Shown piece by piece: positions 7,765-15,597 of a DNA stretch of 64,000 nucleotides. A program made the translations under genes and the position numbers. Under the pieces are notes generated by a model. It was not told the origin of the DNA, did not search any database, and saw only the letters and a program-made list of their open reading frames with translations. The stretch comes from JBDSSS01 sp963764195 (GTDB lineage Bacteria; Actinomycetota; Actinomycetes; Actinomycetales; Dermatophilaceae), in NCBI GenBank assembly GCA_963764195.1, contig CAVXRG010000007.1:124001-188000 (forward strand), in the 5' to 3' direction. Each line of letters opens with the position of its first letter. Position 1 is the first letter of the stretch.

Positions 7765-9146
7765 GACACACCCCGCTTCGGGGGTGTCGAGACGTTGGCG
7801 ACCTCGCGCGGCTCGAGGTCGAACAGCTCGCGCAGGGCCGCGGCGTAGTCGGCGCCGTGTCCCTCCATCGCGAACTCCTTGACCCGCATCGTGGGGGTGT
7901 GGAGCAGCTTCTCGACGATCCGGTGGACGGCGAGGCCGACCTCGGCCCGGGTGTCCTCGTCGAGATCGGGCAGGCGCTGGTCGAGCCGGTCCATCTCGGC
8001 GGCGACGAGCGAGGCGGCCCGGGCCCGCAGCGCGGCGACCGTCGGCGCCACGGCCTTCTCCATCCGCCGGGTGAGGTAGGCGGCCACCTCACCGGTGACG
8101 AGGTCGCGCACCCGCGCGACCTGCTGGTTGTCCGCCCGGCCCTCGAGCATCTGGCCGAGGTGCTGAAGGTCGATGACGGAGACGTTCGGCAGCGGCTCGG
8201 CCCACTCCGCGGGGGGCTCGACGTCGCGCGGGAGGGCGAGGTCGACGACGACCTGCGGGCGCCCACTCCGGCGCCGGGAGCTCTCCGCGAGGTCGGACCC
8301 GGTGATGACGTGGCCGACGGCGCCGGTGCAGGAGATGACGAGGTCGCTCTCGGCGAGGGTCTCGCGGAGCTCGTCCCAGGCCCGGGCCGTCCCGTGGGTG
8401 GCGGCGGCGAGGCGCTGCGCCCGGTCGGGGGTGCGGTTGACGATGGTGAGGGACCCGAGACCGCCCCGGCTCGCCGTGGCCGCGGCCAGGCCGCTCATGC
8501 CGCCGGCCCCGACGACGACGCCGGCCCGGTCGGTGAGGTCCCCGAGGTGGACACGGGCCTCCTCGAGACCGATCTGGACGAGGGAGACGCTGTGCTGGTC
8601 GATCTCGGTCTCTGCGTGGGCGCGCTTGCCGACCCGGAGCGCCTGCTGGAAGAGCGAGTTGAGCGACTCTCCGGCGTGACCGTCCCGCTGCGCGTCCGCG
8701 AGCGCATCGCGCATCTGGCCGAGCACCTGGGACTCGCCGACCGCCATCGAGTCGAGCCCGCAGGCAACGGTGAACGCGTGCGCGACGGCGCCGTCGTCGT
8801 AACGGACGTAGAGGTGCTCGGCGAGCGCCTCGGCGCGATCGGCCAGCTGGTCGAGGGGGTCTCCGGGCGTCCCGGGGCGGGGGGCTGCCTCCCCGGCGGG
8901 CGGCGCCTCCGCACCGGCGGCCACGGCGAGTGTCTCACCGATGGCGGCGACGGCCGGGTGGAAGGCCGGGGCGTCGGCATAGACCTCGAGGCGGTTGCAC
9001 GTCGAGAGCACGAGGACCTCGGAGACGGTGGCCGAGCCGAGCACGGCCGACGCGATCGCCGCGGCGCGGTCGGGGCGCTCCGCGAGGCCCTCGAGGACCG
9101 ACAGCGGGGCGGTGTGGTGCGACAGGCCGATGACGAGCAGGCTCAC
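7761..9146 (-). CDS. hemA: Glutamyl-tRNA reductase
   Basis: A 461-residue enzyme that reduces charged glutamyl-tRNA to glutamate-1-semialdehyde, the committed step of C5 heme synthesis. The nucleophilic cysteine is in LSTCNRLEVYAD (about residue 50). It is followed by the tRNA-contact motif DSMAVGESQVLGQMRDA, an NADPH fold (VVGAGGMSGLAAATASRGG) and a C-terminal dimerisation helix. A roughly 30-residue Pro/Ala-rich insert (PPAGEAAPRPGTPG) follows residue 90. Both ends overlap neighbours by 4 bases (rex upstream, hemC downstream). Confidence 0.96.
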   Translation of the reverse strand: MSLLVIGLSHHTAPLSVLEGLAERPDRAAAIASAVLGSATVSEVLVLSTCNRLEVYADAPAFHPAVAAIGETLAVAAGAEAPPAGEAAPRPGTPGDPLDQLADRAEALAEHLYVRYDDGAVAHAFTVACGLDSMAVGESQVLGQMRDALADAQRDGHAGESLNSLFQQALRVGKRAHAETEIDQHSVSLVQIGLEEARVHLGDLTDRAGVVVGAGGMSGLAAATASRGGLGSLTIVNRTPDRAQRLAAATHGTARAWDELRETLAESDLVISCTGAVGHVITGSDLAESSRRRSGRPQVVVDLALPRDVEPPAEWAEPLPNVSVIDLQHLGQMLEGRADNQQVARVRDLVTGEVAAYLTRRMEKAVAPTVAALRARAASLVAAEMDRLDQRLPDLDEDTRAEVGLAVHRIVEKLLHTPTMRVKEFAMEGHGADYAAALRELFDLEPREVANVSTPPKRGVS

Positions 9147-9823
9147 TGGGACACCACCGATCGGAGGTCCCCGCTCGCGAGCTGCTTGCGCTGGGCGTGG
9201 AAGGCGAGGATCTGCAGCTCGGTCGAGAGGTCGACCCGGCGCACGTCGACCCCGGTCGGGACGCCGAGGACGGCGGGCGCGAAGTTGAGGATCGAGCTGA
9301 TCCCGACCTCGACGAGCGCGTCGCAGACACCCTGGGCGGCGGCGGCCGGTGTCGCGATGACGCCGATGGCGATGGGGTCCTCGGCGTGGCAGTCACCGAG
9401 CTCGCGGAGCGGGCGGATGACGATGTCGACGACCGGCTCACCGATGAGGGCGGGGTCGTCGTCGAAGAGCCCGACGATGCGGAAGCCCTTGGTGACGAAG
9501 CCCGAGTAGCTCGCGAGGGCGTGCCCGAGGTTGCCCATCCCGACGATCGCGACGGGCCAGTCCTCGGTCAGGCCGAGGGCCCGCGAGATCTCGAGGGCGA
9601 GCGTCTCCACGTCGTATCCGACACCCCGCACCCCATAGGAGCCGAGGTGGCTGAGGTCCTTGCGCAGCTGGGCGGAGCGGACCCCCACGGCGCCGGACAG
9701 CTCCTCCGAGGAGACCGACAGGACGCCGTCCTCGGCGAGCCGCGAGAGGGTCCGGAGGTACTCCGGGAGACGCGCGACGGTTGCGTCGGGGATCTCACGA
9801 CGCAGTGCTGGGTCGGCGGTCAC
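9143..9823 (-). CDS. rex: Redox-sensing transcriptional repressor Rex
   Basis: A 226-residue repressor with an N-terminal winged helix (about 15-85) and a Rossmann NADH-binding domain (IVGMGNLGHALASY, about residue 95). The dimerising C-terminal helix is ILAFHAQRKQL. Rex leaves DNA when NADH rises and so reports low respiratory capacity. It heads the heme operon and overlaps hemA by 4 bases. A good Rex operator lies 76 bases before its GTG start, so the operon is probably autoregulated and heme supply tied to the NADH/NAD+ ratio. The GGTGAGC before the GTG is a weak ribosome site. Confidence 0.95.
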   Translation of the reverse strand: MTADPALRREIPDATVARLPEYLRTLSRLAEDGVLSVSSEELSGAVGVRSAQLRKDLSHLGSYGVRGVGYDVETLALEISRALGLTEDWPVAIVGMGNLGHALASYSGFVTKGFRIVGLFDDDPALIGEPVVDIVIRPLRELGDCHAEDPIAIGVIATPAAAAQGVCDALVEVGISSILNFAPAVLGVPTGVDVRRVDLSTELQILAFHAQRKQLASGDLRSVVSQ

Positions 9824-9888
9824 GCTTGCTCACCGGCTCCTCTCGCTGGGGCGCCGGAATGCGGCGCGGAGCACGTGGGGACCAGATC

Positions 9889-9918
9889 AGGCTAGACGTT
9901 TGTGAACCCATGCACAAA
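9889..9918 (-). promoter_or_regulatory. Probable rex-hem promoter overlapped by the operator
   Basis: Reading leftward, TTTGTG (9918-9913) and TAGCCT (9894-9889) are 18 bases apart and could be -35 and -10 boxes. If so, the Rex operator covers the -35 region. The assignment is inference from spacing. Confidence 0.45.
9899..9918. promoter_or_regulatory. Rex operator (ROP)
   Basis: TTTGTG-n8-CACAAA, a 20-base near-palindrome. The TGTG-n8-CACA spacing is the known actinobacterial Rex site pattern. It lies just upstream of rex itself, which supports autoregulation of the rex-hemACDB operon. Confidence 0.82.
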
Positions 9919-9978
9919 GTGAGCAGGCCCCGCCTAGCACGGACGCCGCAGGAGTCGTGACCGGGGTCATGGCTCCCG

Positions 9979-10245
9979 TCACGACAGCGCGCGACGCAGC
10001 CGGGCCTCCTCGACCCGCCAGAAGTCGTGCTGCTTGCCGTCGACGAAGGTCACCGGGATCTGGTCGGCATAGCGCCGCCTCAGGTCGGGGTCGTCGTCGA
10101 TGGACCGCTCCTGCCAGCCGACCCCGAGGTCGGTGGCGACCCGCTCGATGACGGCGCGTGCCTCGTCGCAGAGGTGACACCCCGGCCGTCCGAGAAGGAG
10201 CACGCGCTGCGCCGCGCCGGACTGCCGATCACCCTGGTCTGCCAC
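9979..10245 (-). CDS. Glutaredoxin-like (DUF836-type) small thiol protein
   Basis: An 88-residue protein with a thioredoxin-like fold. The redox motif GRPGCHLCDEA is near residues 19-29, and the cis-proline segment QIPVTFVDGKQHDFWRVE follows. Such proteins reduce disulfides or mixed thiols; the partner is unknown. The GTG at 10245 follows a TAGAGT box by 6 bases, so the mRNA is probably leaderless. It sits between the rex-hem operon and the acyltransferase gene, a common actinobacterial order. Confidence 0.85.
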   Translation of the reverse strand: MADQGDRQSGAAQRVLLLGRPGCHLCDEARAVIERVATDLGVGWQERSIDDDPDLRRRYADQIPVTFVDGKQHDFWRVEEARLRRALS

Positions 10246-10251
10246 GACCCC

Positions 10252-10257
10252 ACTCTA
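10252..10257 (-). promoter_or_regulatory. -10-like box for leaderless glutaredoxin-like gene
   Basis: TAGAGT on the minus strand ends 6 bases before the GTG at 10245. Confidence 0.5.
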
Positions 10258-10280
10258 GGCGGGGGCGGCCACGGGCGGGA

Positions 10281-12035
10281 TCAGAAGAAGACGGACTTGC
10301 GCTGCATGAGCAAGCTGTAGAGCGTCTGCTGGATCGTCTCGCGGACCTGGTCGGTGAGGTCGAAGACGAGCATCGGGTCGTCGGCGGCGTCCACGCCGAA
10401 GGTCGTCGTCTCGATCGGTGGACCGAACTCGATGAGCCACTTGCTCGGCAGCGGGATCATCCCGAGCGGCCCGAGCCACGGGAAGGTGGGCGTGATCGGG
10501 GCGTACGGCATCCCGAGCAGGCGCGCGACGGCCGGCATGTCACCGAGGATCGGGTAGATCTCCTCCGCGCCGACGATCGAGCACGGCACGATCGGGACAC
10601 CGGCACGCAGGGCCGCCGAGACGAACCCGCCCCGGCCGAAGCGCTGGAGCTTGTAGCGCTCGCTGAACGGCTTGCCGACGCCCTTGAAGCCCTCCGGCCA
10701 GACCCCGACGAGGTGACCGCCGGAGAGCAGCCGCTCGGCGTCGGTGTTCGCGGCGATCGTCGTGCCGGACCGGCGCGCCATCGTCCCGACGAACGGCAGC
10801 GTGAAGACGAGGTCGGCGCCGAGCATCCGCAGGTGCCGCCCGGCCGGGTGCTCGTCGTGCACGGCGACCTGGGTCATCAGCGAGTCCATCGCGATGGTGC
10901 CCGAGTGGTTGGCGACGACGAGGGCGCCGCCGACGCTGGGGATGTTCTCGATGCCGCGGACCTCGACGCGGAACCACTTGCGGTAGAGGGGCCGCAACAG
11001 CGGGAGGTGCACGTTGAGCGTGTAGTCCTCGTCGAAGCCGAACTCGTCGACGACGTAGTCGCCGCTCAGGCGGCGGCGCAGGTAGGCGAGGCCGTCGGCC
11101 ACCTGCCGCTCGACCTCCTCGGCGGGGACCCCGGCGGACAGGGCGGCCGCGCGCAGCACGTTGACGGCGAGCTCGACGAGCTCGGCGGGTCCGGGCCGCG
11201 ACTCCGAGGTGAACTCCGCGGACTCGAGGACCGCGTCGACGAGGCGGCCCGCGCGGGACTGCACGCCGGACGTGAGCGCCGTGGCGATCCCGGGGGCGGT
11301 TCGCTCCGGCGCGGACTCGCCGCTCGGAGCGCTCTCGAGGTCGTTCGTCGGGGGGCGTGCGACGCCGTCGCCGGTGTGCCGCTCGGCCGGGTCCTGCAGG
11401 GCCGGCGAGTCGGCCGCGGGCACCGCGCGCAGGCGACCCGGCGCCGTCGAGCTGCGCTGCGCCCGGATCGTGGCCCGGCTCGGCCGCGATCGCGAGGAGG
11501 CCACGGCCGAGACCGGGGGCTCGGCCCGGGCCGCTGGAGTCTCGGTCCCCCCGGGTGTCGTGGTCGCCGCAGGCGCCTCGGGCTCGACCGGAGTCACCGG
11601 GACGGGCTGCTCGACCTGCTCGACCTGCTCGACCTGCTCGACCTGCTCGACCTGCTCGACGGCCCGGCGGCGGGCGGCACTGACCTCGAGCGGCTCGGAG
11701 GTGGAGATGAGCGGAGTCCCGCTGCGGCGCCGACGCTCACCGCTCGCGCGGGCCGCGCCACTGGCGAACGACCCCCGGGCCGGGCGGGACGCCGGTGCGG
11801 GGGGCGAGGCGGGGGACGGCGTGGGGGTGGCCGCGGGGGCCTTCTTCGTGGCGGCCTTCTTCGCCCTCACCGTCGTGGAGGCTTTCTTCGCGGAGGCTTT
11901 CTTCGTGGAGGCTTTCTTCGCGGCGGCCTTCTTCGCCGCTCCCTTCGGGGCGGACGGCTTCTTCGAGGCCGGTGGCGCCCCGGGCGTGCGGGGCGTGCGG
12001 GACTCGGCGGCGGTCGGGTCGGTCTGCGGCGTCAC
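10281..12035 (-). CDS. PlsC-like lysophospholipid acyltransferase with long low-complexity N-terminus
   Basis: A 584-residue protein. The C-terminal 260 residues are a glycerolipid acyltransferase domain: VVANHSGTIAMDS holds the catalytic histidine and aspartate, and GVWPEGFKGVGK and VPIVPCSIVGAEEIYP are the substrate-binding blocks. The first 300 residues are unusual: a lysine/alanine-rich tract of repeated AAKKA-like units (about 20-70), then a VEQ tandem repeat, then a Pro/Ser/Thr-rich linker. The basic tract resembles the tail of the window's Ku protein and could bind acidic polymers; that is inference. The start overlaps the SDR gene stop by 4 bases, so the two are coupled. Confidence 0.85.
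   Translation of the reverse strand: MTPQTDPTAAESRTPRTPGAPPASKKPSAPKGAAKKAAAKKASTKKASAKKASTTVRAKKAATKKAPAATPTPSPASPPAPASRPARGSFASGAARASGERRRRSGTPLISTSEPLEVSAARRRAVEQVEQVEQVEQVEQVEQPVPVTPVEPEAPAATTTPGGTETPAARAEPPVSAVASSRSRPSRATIRAQRSSTAPGRLRAVPAADSPALQDPAERHTGDGVARPPTNDLESAPSGESAPERTAPGIATALTSGVQSRAGRLVDAVLESAEFTSESRPGPAELVELAVNVLRAAALSAGVPAEEVERQVADGLAYLRRRLSGDYVVDEFGFDEDYTLNVHLPLLRPLYRKWFRVEVRGIENIPSVGGALVVANHSGTIAMDSLMTQVAVHDEHPAGRHLRMLGADLVFTLPFVGTMARRSGTTIAANTDAERLLSGGHLVGVWPEGFKGVGKPFSERYKLQRFGRGGFVSAALRAGVPIVPCSIVGAEEIYPILGDMPAVARLLGMPYAPITPTFPWLGPLGMIPLPSKWLIEFGPPIETTTFGVDAADDPMLVFDLTDQVRETIQQTLYSLLMQRKSVFF
11610..11654. repeat. 9-bp tandem repeat CTCGACCTG, five units
   Basis: Five perfect units plus a partial sixth, coding for repeated Val-Glu-Gln in the acyltransferase linker. 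The unit is a multiple of three, so copy-number change keeps the frame. Confidence 0.9.
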
Positions 12036-13078
12036 GGCTGGATCCTGTCGAAGACGCGCCCGAGGGCGGCAGCGGTCGTGCCGGTGACGTCACTGACGAC
12101 GTCGGTCACCCCGTCGACGCCGGGGACGGCCGGGCGCAGGTAGCGCGCATAGTCCTCGAACGACTGGCGGGTCGTGAAGTGCGGGTCGAAGCCCATCACC
12201 GTGCGCATCCGGGCCGTGTCGATCCCGCGGCCGAAGGCGAGGAAGTTCAGCTGCTCGGAGGAGAAGTCCGCGAGACCACTGCGCTTGACGAGGATGCCGA
12301 TCGGGCCAGCCGCGGCGAGCGGCACCGGCAGCACCGGGCGGTGCGCGATCGCCGCGCACTGGGTCACCGTGAGGAAGCCCTCCGCTGCCACGTTGACGAT
12401 CCCGACCGACGGTCCGGTCGTGGCGAGGATGAGGGCGGCGACGGCGTCGTCCTCATGGAGCAGCTGGAAGCGGGCGTCGAAGCCGAGCGGGACCGGCACG
12501 AGCGGCAGGGCGAAGTAGTCCGTGATCGCGGTGCGGATCCCCGGACCGACGACGTTGGCCAGGCGCAGCATCGTGATCTCGACGTCGGGGCGGCGCCGTG
12601 AGAACCCGCGCACGTAGCCCTCGACCTCGACCGAGTCCTTGCCGAAGCCGGCGCGGGGCAACGCCTTGGGGCTCATGTCCTCGCTGAACATCGCGGGGTC
12701 GCGCGGCGAGGAACCGTAGACCCCGGCCGAGCTCTTGACGACGAGGCGACTCACGCTCTCGGACTTCTGGCACGCAGCCAGCAGCTGCATGGTTCCGATG
12801 ACGTTGATCTCCTTCTGCGTCACCCGCCCGCCGGTGTCCTTCGGGGTCGCGATGACGTTCATGTGCACGACCGTGTCGACCCCGGCCTGGCCCATGATCC
12901 GCCCGATCATCGGGTTGCGGATGTCGGCCCGGACGAACTCCGCCCGTCCGATCGAGTGCTTCGGAGGCACGACATCGACGCCGAGGATCCGCTCGATGGT
13001 GGGGTCGGAGCTGAGGCGTCGGGCGTAGAGGCCGCCGAGATAGCGGGACACACCCGTGACCAGCACGACCTTCGCCAT
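12032..13078 (-). CDS. Atypical NAD-dependent epimerase/dehydratase-like SDR
   Basis: A 348-residue extended SDR. The nucleotide-binding loop reads VTGVSRYLGG rather than GxxGxxG, and the acidic residue after strand 2 (LGVDVV) is kept. The usual active-site YxxxK is replaced by the region GFGKDSVEVEGY, so classical SDR catalysis is doubtful, although a serine pair (KSSAGVYGSS) remains. The start has GGGGAGG upstream. It is coupled to the acyltransferase and follows the bS22 gene, an order conserved in actinobacteria as far as I know. A role in envelope lipid or carotenoid-like metabolism has been guessed for relatives but cannot be shown here. Confidence 0.82.
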   Translation of the reverse strand: MAKVVLVTGVSRYLGGLYARRLSSDPTIERILGVDVVPPKHSIGRAEFVRADIRNPMIGRIMGQAGVDTVVHMNVIATPKDTGGRVTQKEINVIGTMQLLAACQKSESVSRLVVKSSAGVYGSSPRDPAMFSEDMSPKALPRAGFGKDSVEVEGYVRGFSRRRPDVEITMLRLANVVGPGIRTAITDYFALPLVPVPLGFDARFQLLHEDDAVAALILATTGPSVGIVNVAAEGFLTVTQCAAIAHRPVLPVPLAAAGPIGILVKRSGLADFSSEQLNFLAFGRGIDTARMRTVMGFDPHFTTRQSFEDYARYLRPAVPGVDGVTDVVSDVTGTTAAALGRVFDRIQP

Positions 13079-13208
13079 GCGGCTCCTCCCCTCGACTGCC
13101 TCCGCTGCCCGTGCGGACCGTTGCCCGGAAGCCTACCCAGCCGGGGCCTCCCCCGCCGCCGCCGGGCCTCACGGGCTGGCTGCGACGCCGGGCCCCGGAG
13201 ACGCGAAC

Positions 13209-13234
13209 GACCCCCACCCGAAGGGCTGGGGGTC
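13209..13234 (-). terminator. Hairpin downstream of the bS22 gene
   Basis: GACCCCCA and TGGGGGTC form a perfect stem, extended by CCC/GGG around a short GAA-centred loop. It lies 48 bases after the bS22 stop. No T-run follows, as is common in high-GC actinobacteria. Confidence 0.6.
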
Positions 13235-13281
13235 GAGAGCGAGCGGCGTCGCCGCCACCTGGTCGGGCGTTGCCCGTCAGG

Positions 13282-13380
13282 TCACTTCTTGTTGCGACGC
13301 TGGTGACGCGTCTTGCGCAGCAGCTTGCGGTGCTTCTTCTTCGCCATCCGCTTGCGGCGCTTCTTGATGACAGAGCCCAT
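13282..13380 (-). CDS. Small ribosomal protein bS22 (AURKAIP1/COX24 domain)
   Basis: A 32-residue, extremely basic peptide beginning MGSVIKKRRKRMAKKKHRK and ending in RRNKK. Length and sequence match the tiny actinobacterial ribosomal protein bS22, a component of the small subunit known from mycobacterial ribosomes. AAGGACAACC precedes the ATG as a ribosome site. It is too short for most gene callers. It lies between the HTH gene and the SDR gene, and a hairpin terminator follows. Strong homology to the family leaves little doubt despite the size. Confidence 0.9.
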   Translation of the reverse strand: MGSVIKKRRKRMAKKKHRKLLRKTRHQRRNKK

Positions 13381-13549
13381 GGTTGTCCTTGATCCGTTTG
13401 ACTGTGTGATGTTGCCGACCTACGCCGACAGACCGTCAAAAGGAAGGTAAGCCGAACTCCGAGAGCCGAACAGAACCCACAGCGTAGCGCGTGCGGGGCG
13501 CTGACCTCAAAAGACCGGCTGCTGCACCCCTCTCGCGGGCCGTGACGCA

Positions 13550-13591
13550 GCGAGGGGGCGGCCGGACCGGATGGCCCTGCCGCCCCCTCGC
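13550..13591 (-). terminator. Hairpin downstream of the HTH gene
   Basis: Arms GCGAGGGGGCGG and CCGCCCCCTCGC pair over 12 bases around an 18-base loop, starting 17 bases past the HTH gene's stop. Probably an intrinsic terminator. Confidence 0.6.
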
Positions 13592-13607
13592 GGTGGCGAT
13601 ATCGCTG

Positions 13608-13808
13608 TCACGCGGTGTCGATGAAGGAGGTCTGCAGATAGGTGTGCACTGCGTCCTCCGGCACCCGGAAGGACCGGCCGACGCGGACGGCGGGGAGATC
13701 CCCGGCGTGGACGAGTCGGTAGACGGTCATCTTTGACACGCGCATGATCGCGGCGACCTCGGCGACGGTCAGGAACCGCACCTCGGCGAGCTGCCGCTCA
13801 TTCGACAT
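13608..13808 (-). CDS. Excisionase-type helix-turn-helix protein
   Basis: A 66-residue single-domain DNA-binding protein. The core FLTVAEVAAIMRVSKMTVYR followed by LVHAGDLPAVRVGRSFRVPE is the winged HTH of the MerR/excisionase superfamily. No integrase or att site is near, so this is a chromosomal regulator rather than a phage excisionase. It sits upstream of bS22, as in many actinobacteria, with its own terminator. Its targets are unknown. Confidence 0.85.
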   Translation of the reverse strand: MSNERQLAEVRFLTVAEVAAIMRVSKMTVYRLVHAGDLPAVRVGRSFRVPEDAVHTYLQTSFIDTA

Positions 13809-13988
13809 GTGTTACCCCGATCTTCTGATGGAGCACATCGCATGTCGCCGGCTTCCCCTCCGGCGAAACGGTCACGCGGGTGCAAGAAGCAACACTAGGG
13901 GCAGATGTGACGGTTGGGGAAGTGCTCGGATCAAAGAATCGTGAGAGTGCAAGCGGACACGCCGCGAACGCTCCGTCGATCACGATCC

Positions 13989-15365
13989 TCAGGGCGCGAG
14001 CCGGTGGAGGTCCCTCGGGAAGAGCGCCACCTCACGGACGTTCTCGGCCCCGGTGAGGCGGGCGACCCACCGCTCCAGACCGATCGCGAAACCCCCGTGC
14101 GGCGGCATCCCGTGCGCAAACGCGTCGAGGTAGCCACCGAGCAGCGCCGGGTCGGTCCCGGTCCGCTCCATCGCCGCGACGTAGTCGCTCGGACGGTGCA
14201 GCCGCTGCCCACCCGTCGTCAGCTCGAGTCCCCGGAAGAGGAGGTCGAAGCTCTCCGAATAACGCCCGACCTCGCGACGCGGGTCGTTCGGGGGGCACTC
14301 GGGGGGCGGAGCCACCTGAGGGTGGGTGTAGAACGGCCGTTTGGCCATCGGGTAGCCCTCCACCGCAAGGAAGTCCGAGCCGTATGTCGCCAGCGCCCAC
14401 TCCCCGAGCGCTCGCTCGTGCGCGGGGCTGAGGTCCGGCTCGTCCGGGTCGGCCCCCACCCGGGCGAGGGCGTCGCGGAAGTGGATGACGGGGAACTCGT
14501 CGGGCACCCGGGGCAGGTCGACGCCCAGCAGCGCAGCGGCGTCAGCGGCATACGTCCCGATGCTCTCGACCATCCCGGCGACCGCCTCGCGCAGGACGGC
14601 GAGGACGTCGCGGTGGTCACGGACGAAACCGAGCTCAGCGTCCATCGAGGTGTACTGCGCGAGGTGGCGCACCGTGTCGTGCGGCTCGGCGCGAAAGACC
14701 GGGCCGATCTCGAAGACGCGCTCGAAGACCCCGACGAGCATCTGCTTGTAGAGCTGCGGGCTCTGCGCCAGGTAGGCCGGTCGCCCGAAGTAGTCGACGG
14801 TGAAGACCGTCGACCCCGACTCGGTGGCCGTGCCGACCAGCTTGGGCGTGGCGATCTCGGTGAAGTCCAGGGCGCCGAGCGTCCCGCGGAAGCCGCGCAT
14901 CGAGGCGCTGGCCAGCTGCCAGGCCGCGCGGTGCCGCGGGTGGCGCAGAGTCACCGCGGCATGGTCGAGGTGGGTCGGCAGCCCCGCACCGAAGTGGGGC
15001 CGCCACAGCTCGACCGGGGGCGGCACGGCGGGCTCGGTGAGCGCGCCGACGACCGGCTCGGTCAGCTCGGCGCCGCCCGGGGCCGTGGCGCTGTGCCGCA
15101 CAGTGCCGCTCACCTCGACGACGGTCTCCTCGGGCAGCGCCCGGACCTGCTCGATCGTCGCCGGGTCCTTGACGACGACCTGGGCGAGCCCGGAGCGGTC
15201 GCGCAGCACGAGGAAGGTGACACTGGCAAGCATCCGCCTGCGGTGGACCCACCCGGCCAGGACAGCGGGCACGCCGTCGGGTCGGGAGCCGAGGTCGCGC
15301 GCGAGGACGCGTTCGGGTGGGCTGGTGCGGGGCGACTCGGGTCGCCGGTGCTGGGTGTGGGTCAT
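13989..15365 (-). CDS. aspS: Archaeal-type aspartyl-tRNA synthetase (aspartate--tRNA(Asn) ligase)
   Basis: A 458-residue class II synthetase: an N-terminal OB anticodon-binding domain (VLAGWVHRRRMLASVTFLVLRD) and a catalytic core with motif 2 (FEIGPVFRAEPH) and motif 3 (GFAIGLERWVARLTG). It lacks the roughly 130-residue GAD insert of ordinary bacterial AspRS, so it is the archaeal or non-discriminating type that may also charge tRNA-Asn for the GatCAB amidotransferase. The ATG at 15365 has GGAGG eight bases upstream; a longer in-frame reading adds 22 Pro/Ser-rich residues. Its ribosome site lies in a hairpin and its leader is about 140 bases long. Confidence 0.9.
   Translation of the reverse strand: MTHTQHRRPESPRTSPPERVLARDLGSRPDGVPAVLAGWVHRRRMLASVTFLVLRDRSGLAQVVVKDPATIEQVRALPEETVVEVSGTVRHSATAPGGAELTEPVVGALTEPAVPPPVELWRPHFGAGLPTHLDHAAVTLRHPRHRAAWQLASASMRGFRGTLGALDFTEIATPKLVGTATESGSTVFTVDYFGRPAYLAQSPQLYKQMLVGVFERVFEIGPVFRAEPHDTVRHLAQYTSMDAELGFVRDHRDVLAVLREAVAGMVESIGTYAADAAALLGVDLPRVPDEFPVIHFRDALARVGADPDEPDLSPAHERALGEWALATYGSDFLAVEGYPMAKRPFYTHPQVAPPPECPPNDPRREVGRYSESFDLLFRGLELTTGGQRLHRPSDYVAAMERTGTDPALLGGYLDAFAHGMPPHGGFAIGLERWVARLTGAENVREVALFPRDLHRLAP
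14544..14553 (-). repeat. GTATGCCGCT dispersed word, in-gene copy
   Basis: AGCGGCATAC on the plus strand. It is the only exact copy found well inside a coding region (aspS), where it encodes Tyr-Ala-Ala. Confidence 0.7.
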
Positions 15366-15371
15366 GTCCTT

Positions 15372-15400
15372 CACCTCCGTGGGGTCCTGCCCCGGAGGTG
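15372..15400 (-). promoter_or_regulatory. Hairpin that sequesters the aspS ribosome site
   Basis: On the mRNA, CACCTCC (15400-15394) then GGGG pairs with CCCC and GGAGGTG (15378-15372). The second arm is the Shine-Dalgarno site 6 bases before the ATG. The fold would mask ribosome binding. See the finding. Confidence 0.55.
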
Positions 15401-15510
15401 TGGGCGATGGGGATTGTCGCTGTGCCACCACACCTTCGCCGACACAGGATCGCGTCGGCCTCTCGTCGTGCTCGGCTCAGGATCGTCAGGCCCGTCGTCG
15501 CCGTCCGTCG

Positions 15511-15540
15511 ATCATAGGAACGACGTCCGGCCGGCGTCCA
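15511..15540 (-). promoter_or_regulatory. Probable aspS promoter
   Basis: Reading leftward, TGGACG (15540-15535), 18 bases, then TATGAT (15516-15511). This would give a leader of about 140 bases before aspS. Confidence 0.45.
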
Positions 15541-15597
15541 CCCGGTTTACCGGTTGGCCGCCGGCGAGGAGGGGCCGGCCTGTTCAGTCCGGTCTGC

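Noticed and set aside
5261..7882. Long open frame on the plus strand opposite the heme genes
   Set aside because: It is antisense to hemD and hemC, whose motifs are intact; its translation is a low-complexity Arg/Gly/Asp mix typical of the complementary strand at high GC.
13608..13808. Phage excisionase
   Set aside because: The HTH protein resembles excisionases, but no integrase, attachment repeat or phage gene is near and the neighbours are conserved housekeeping genes.
15366..15510. T-box riboswitch before aspS
   Set aside because: No TGGNACC-like T-box sequence or antiterminator pairing was found; only the ribosome-site hairpin remains.
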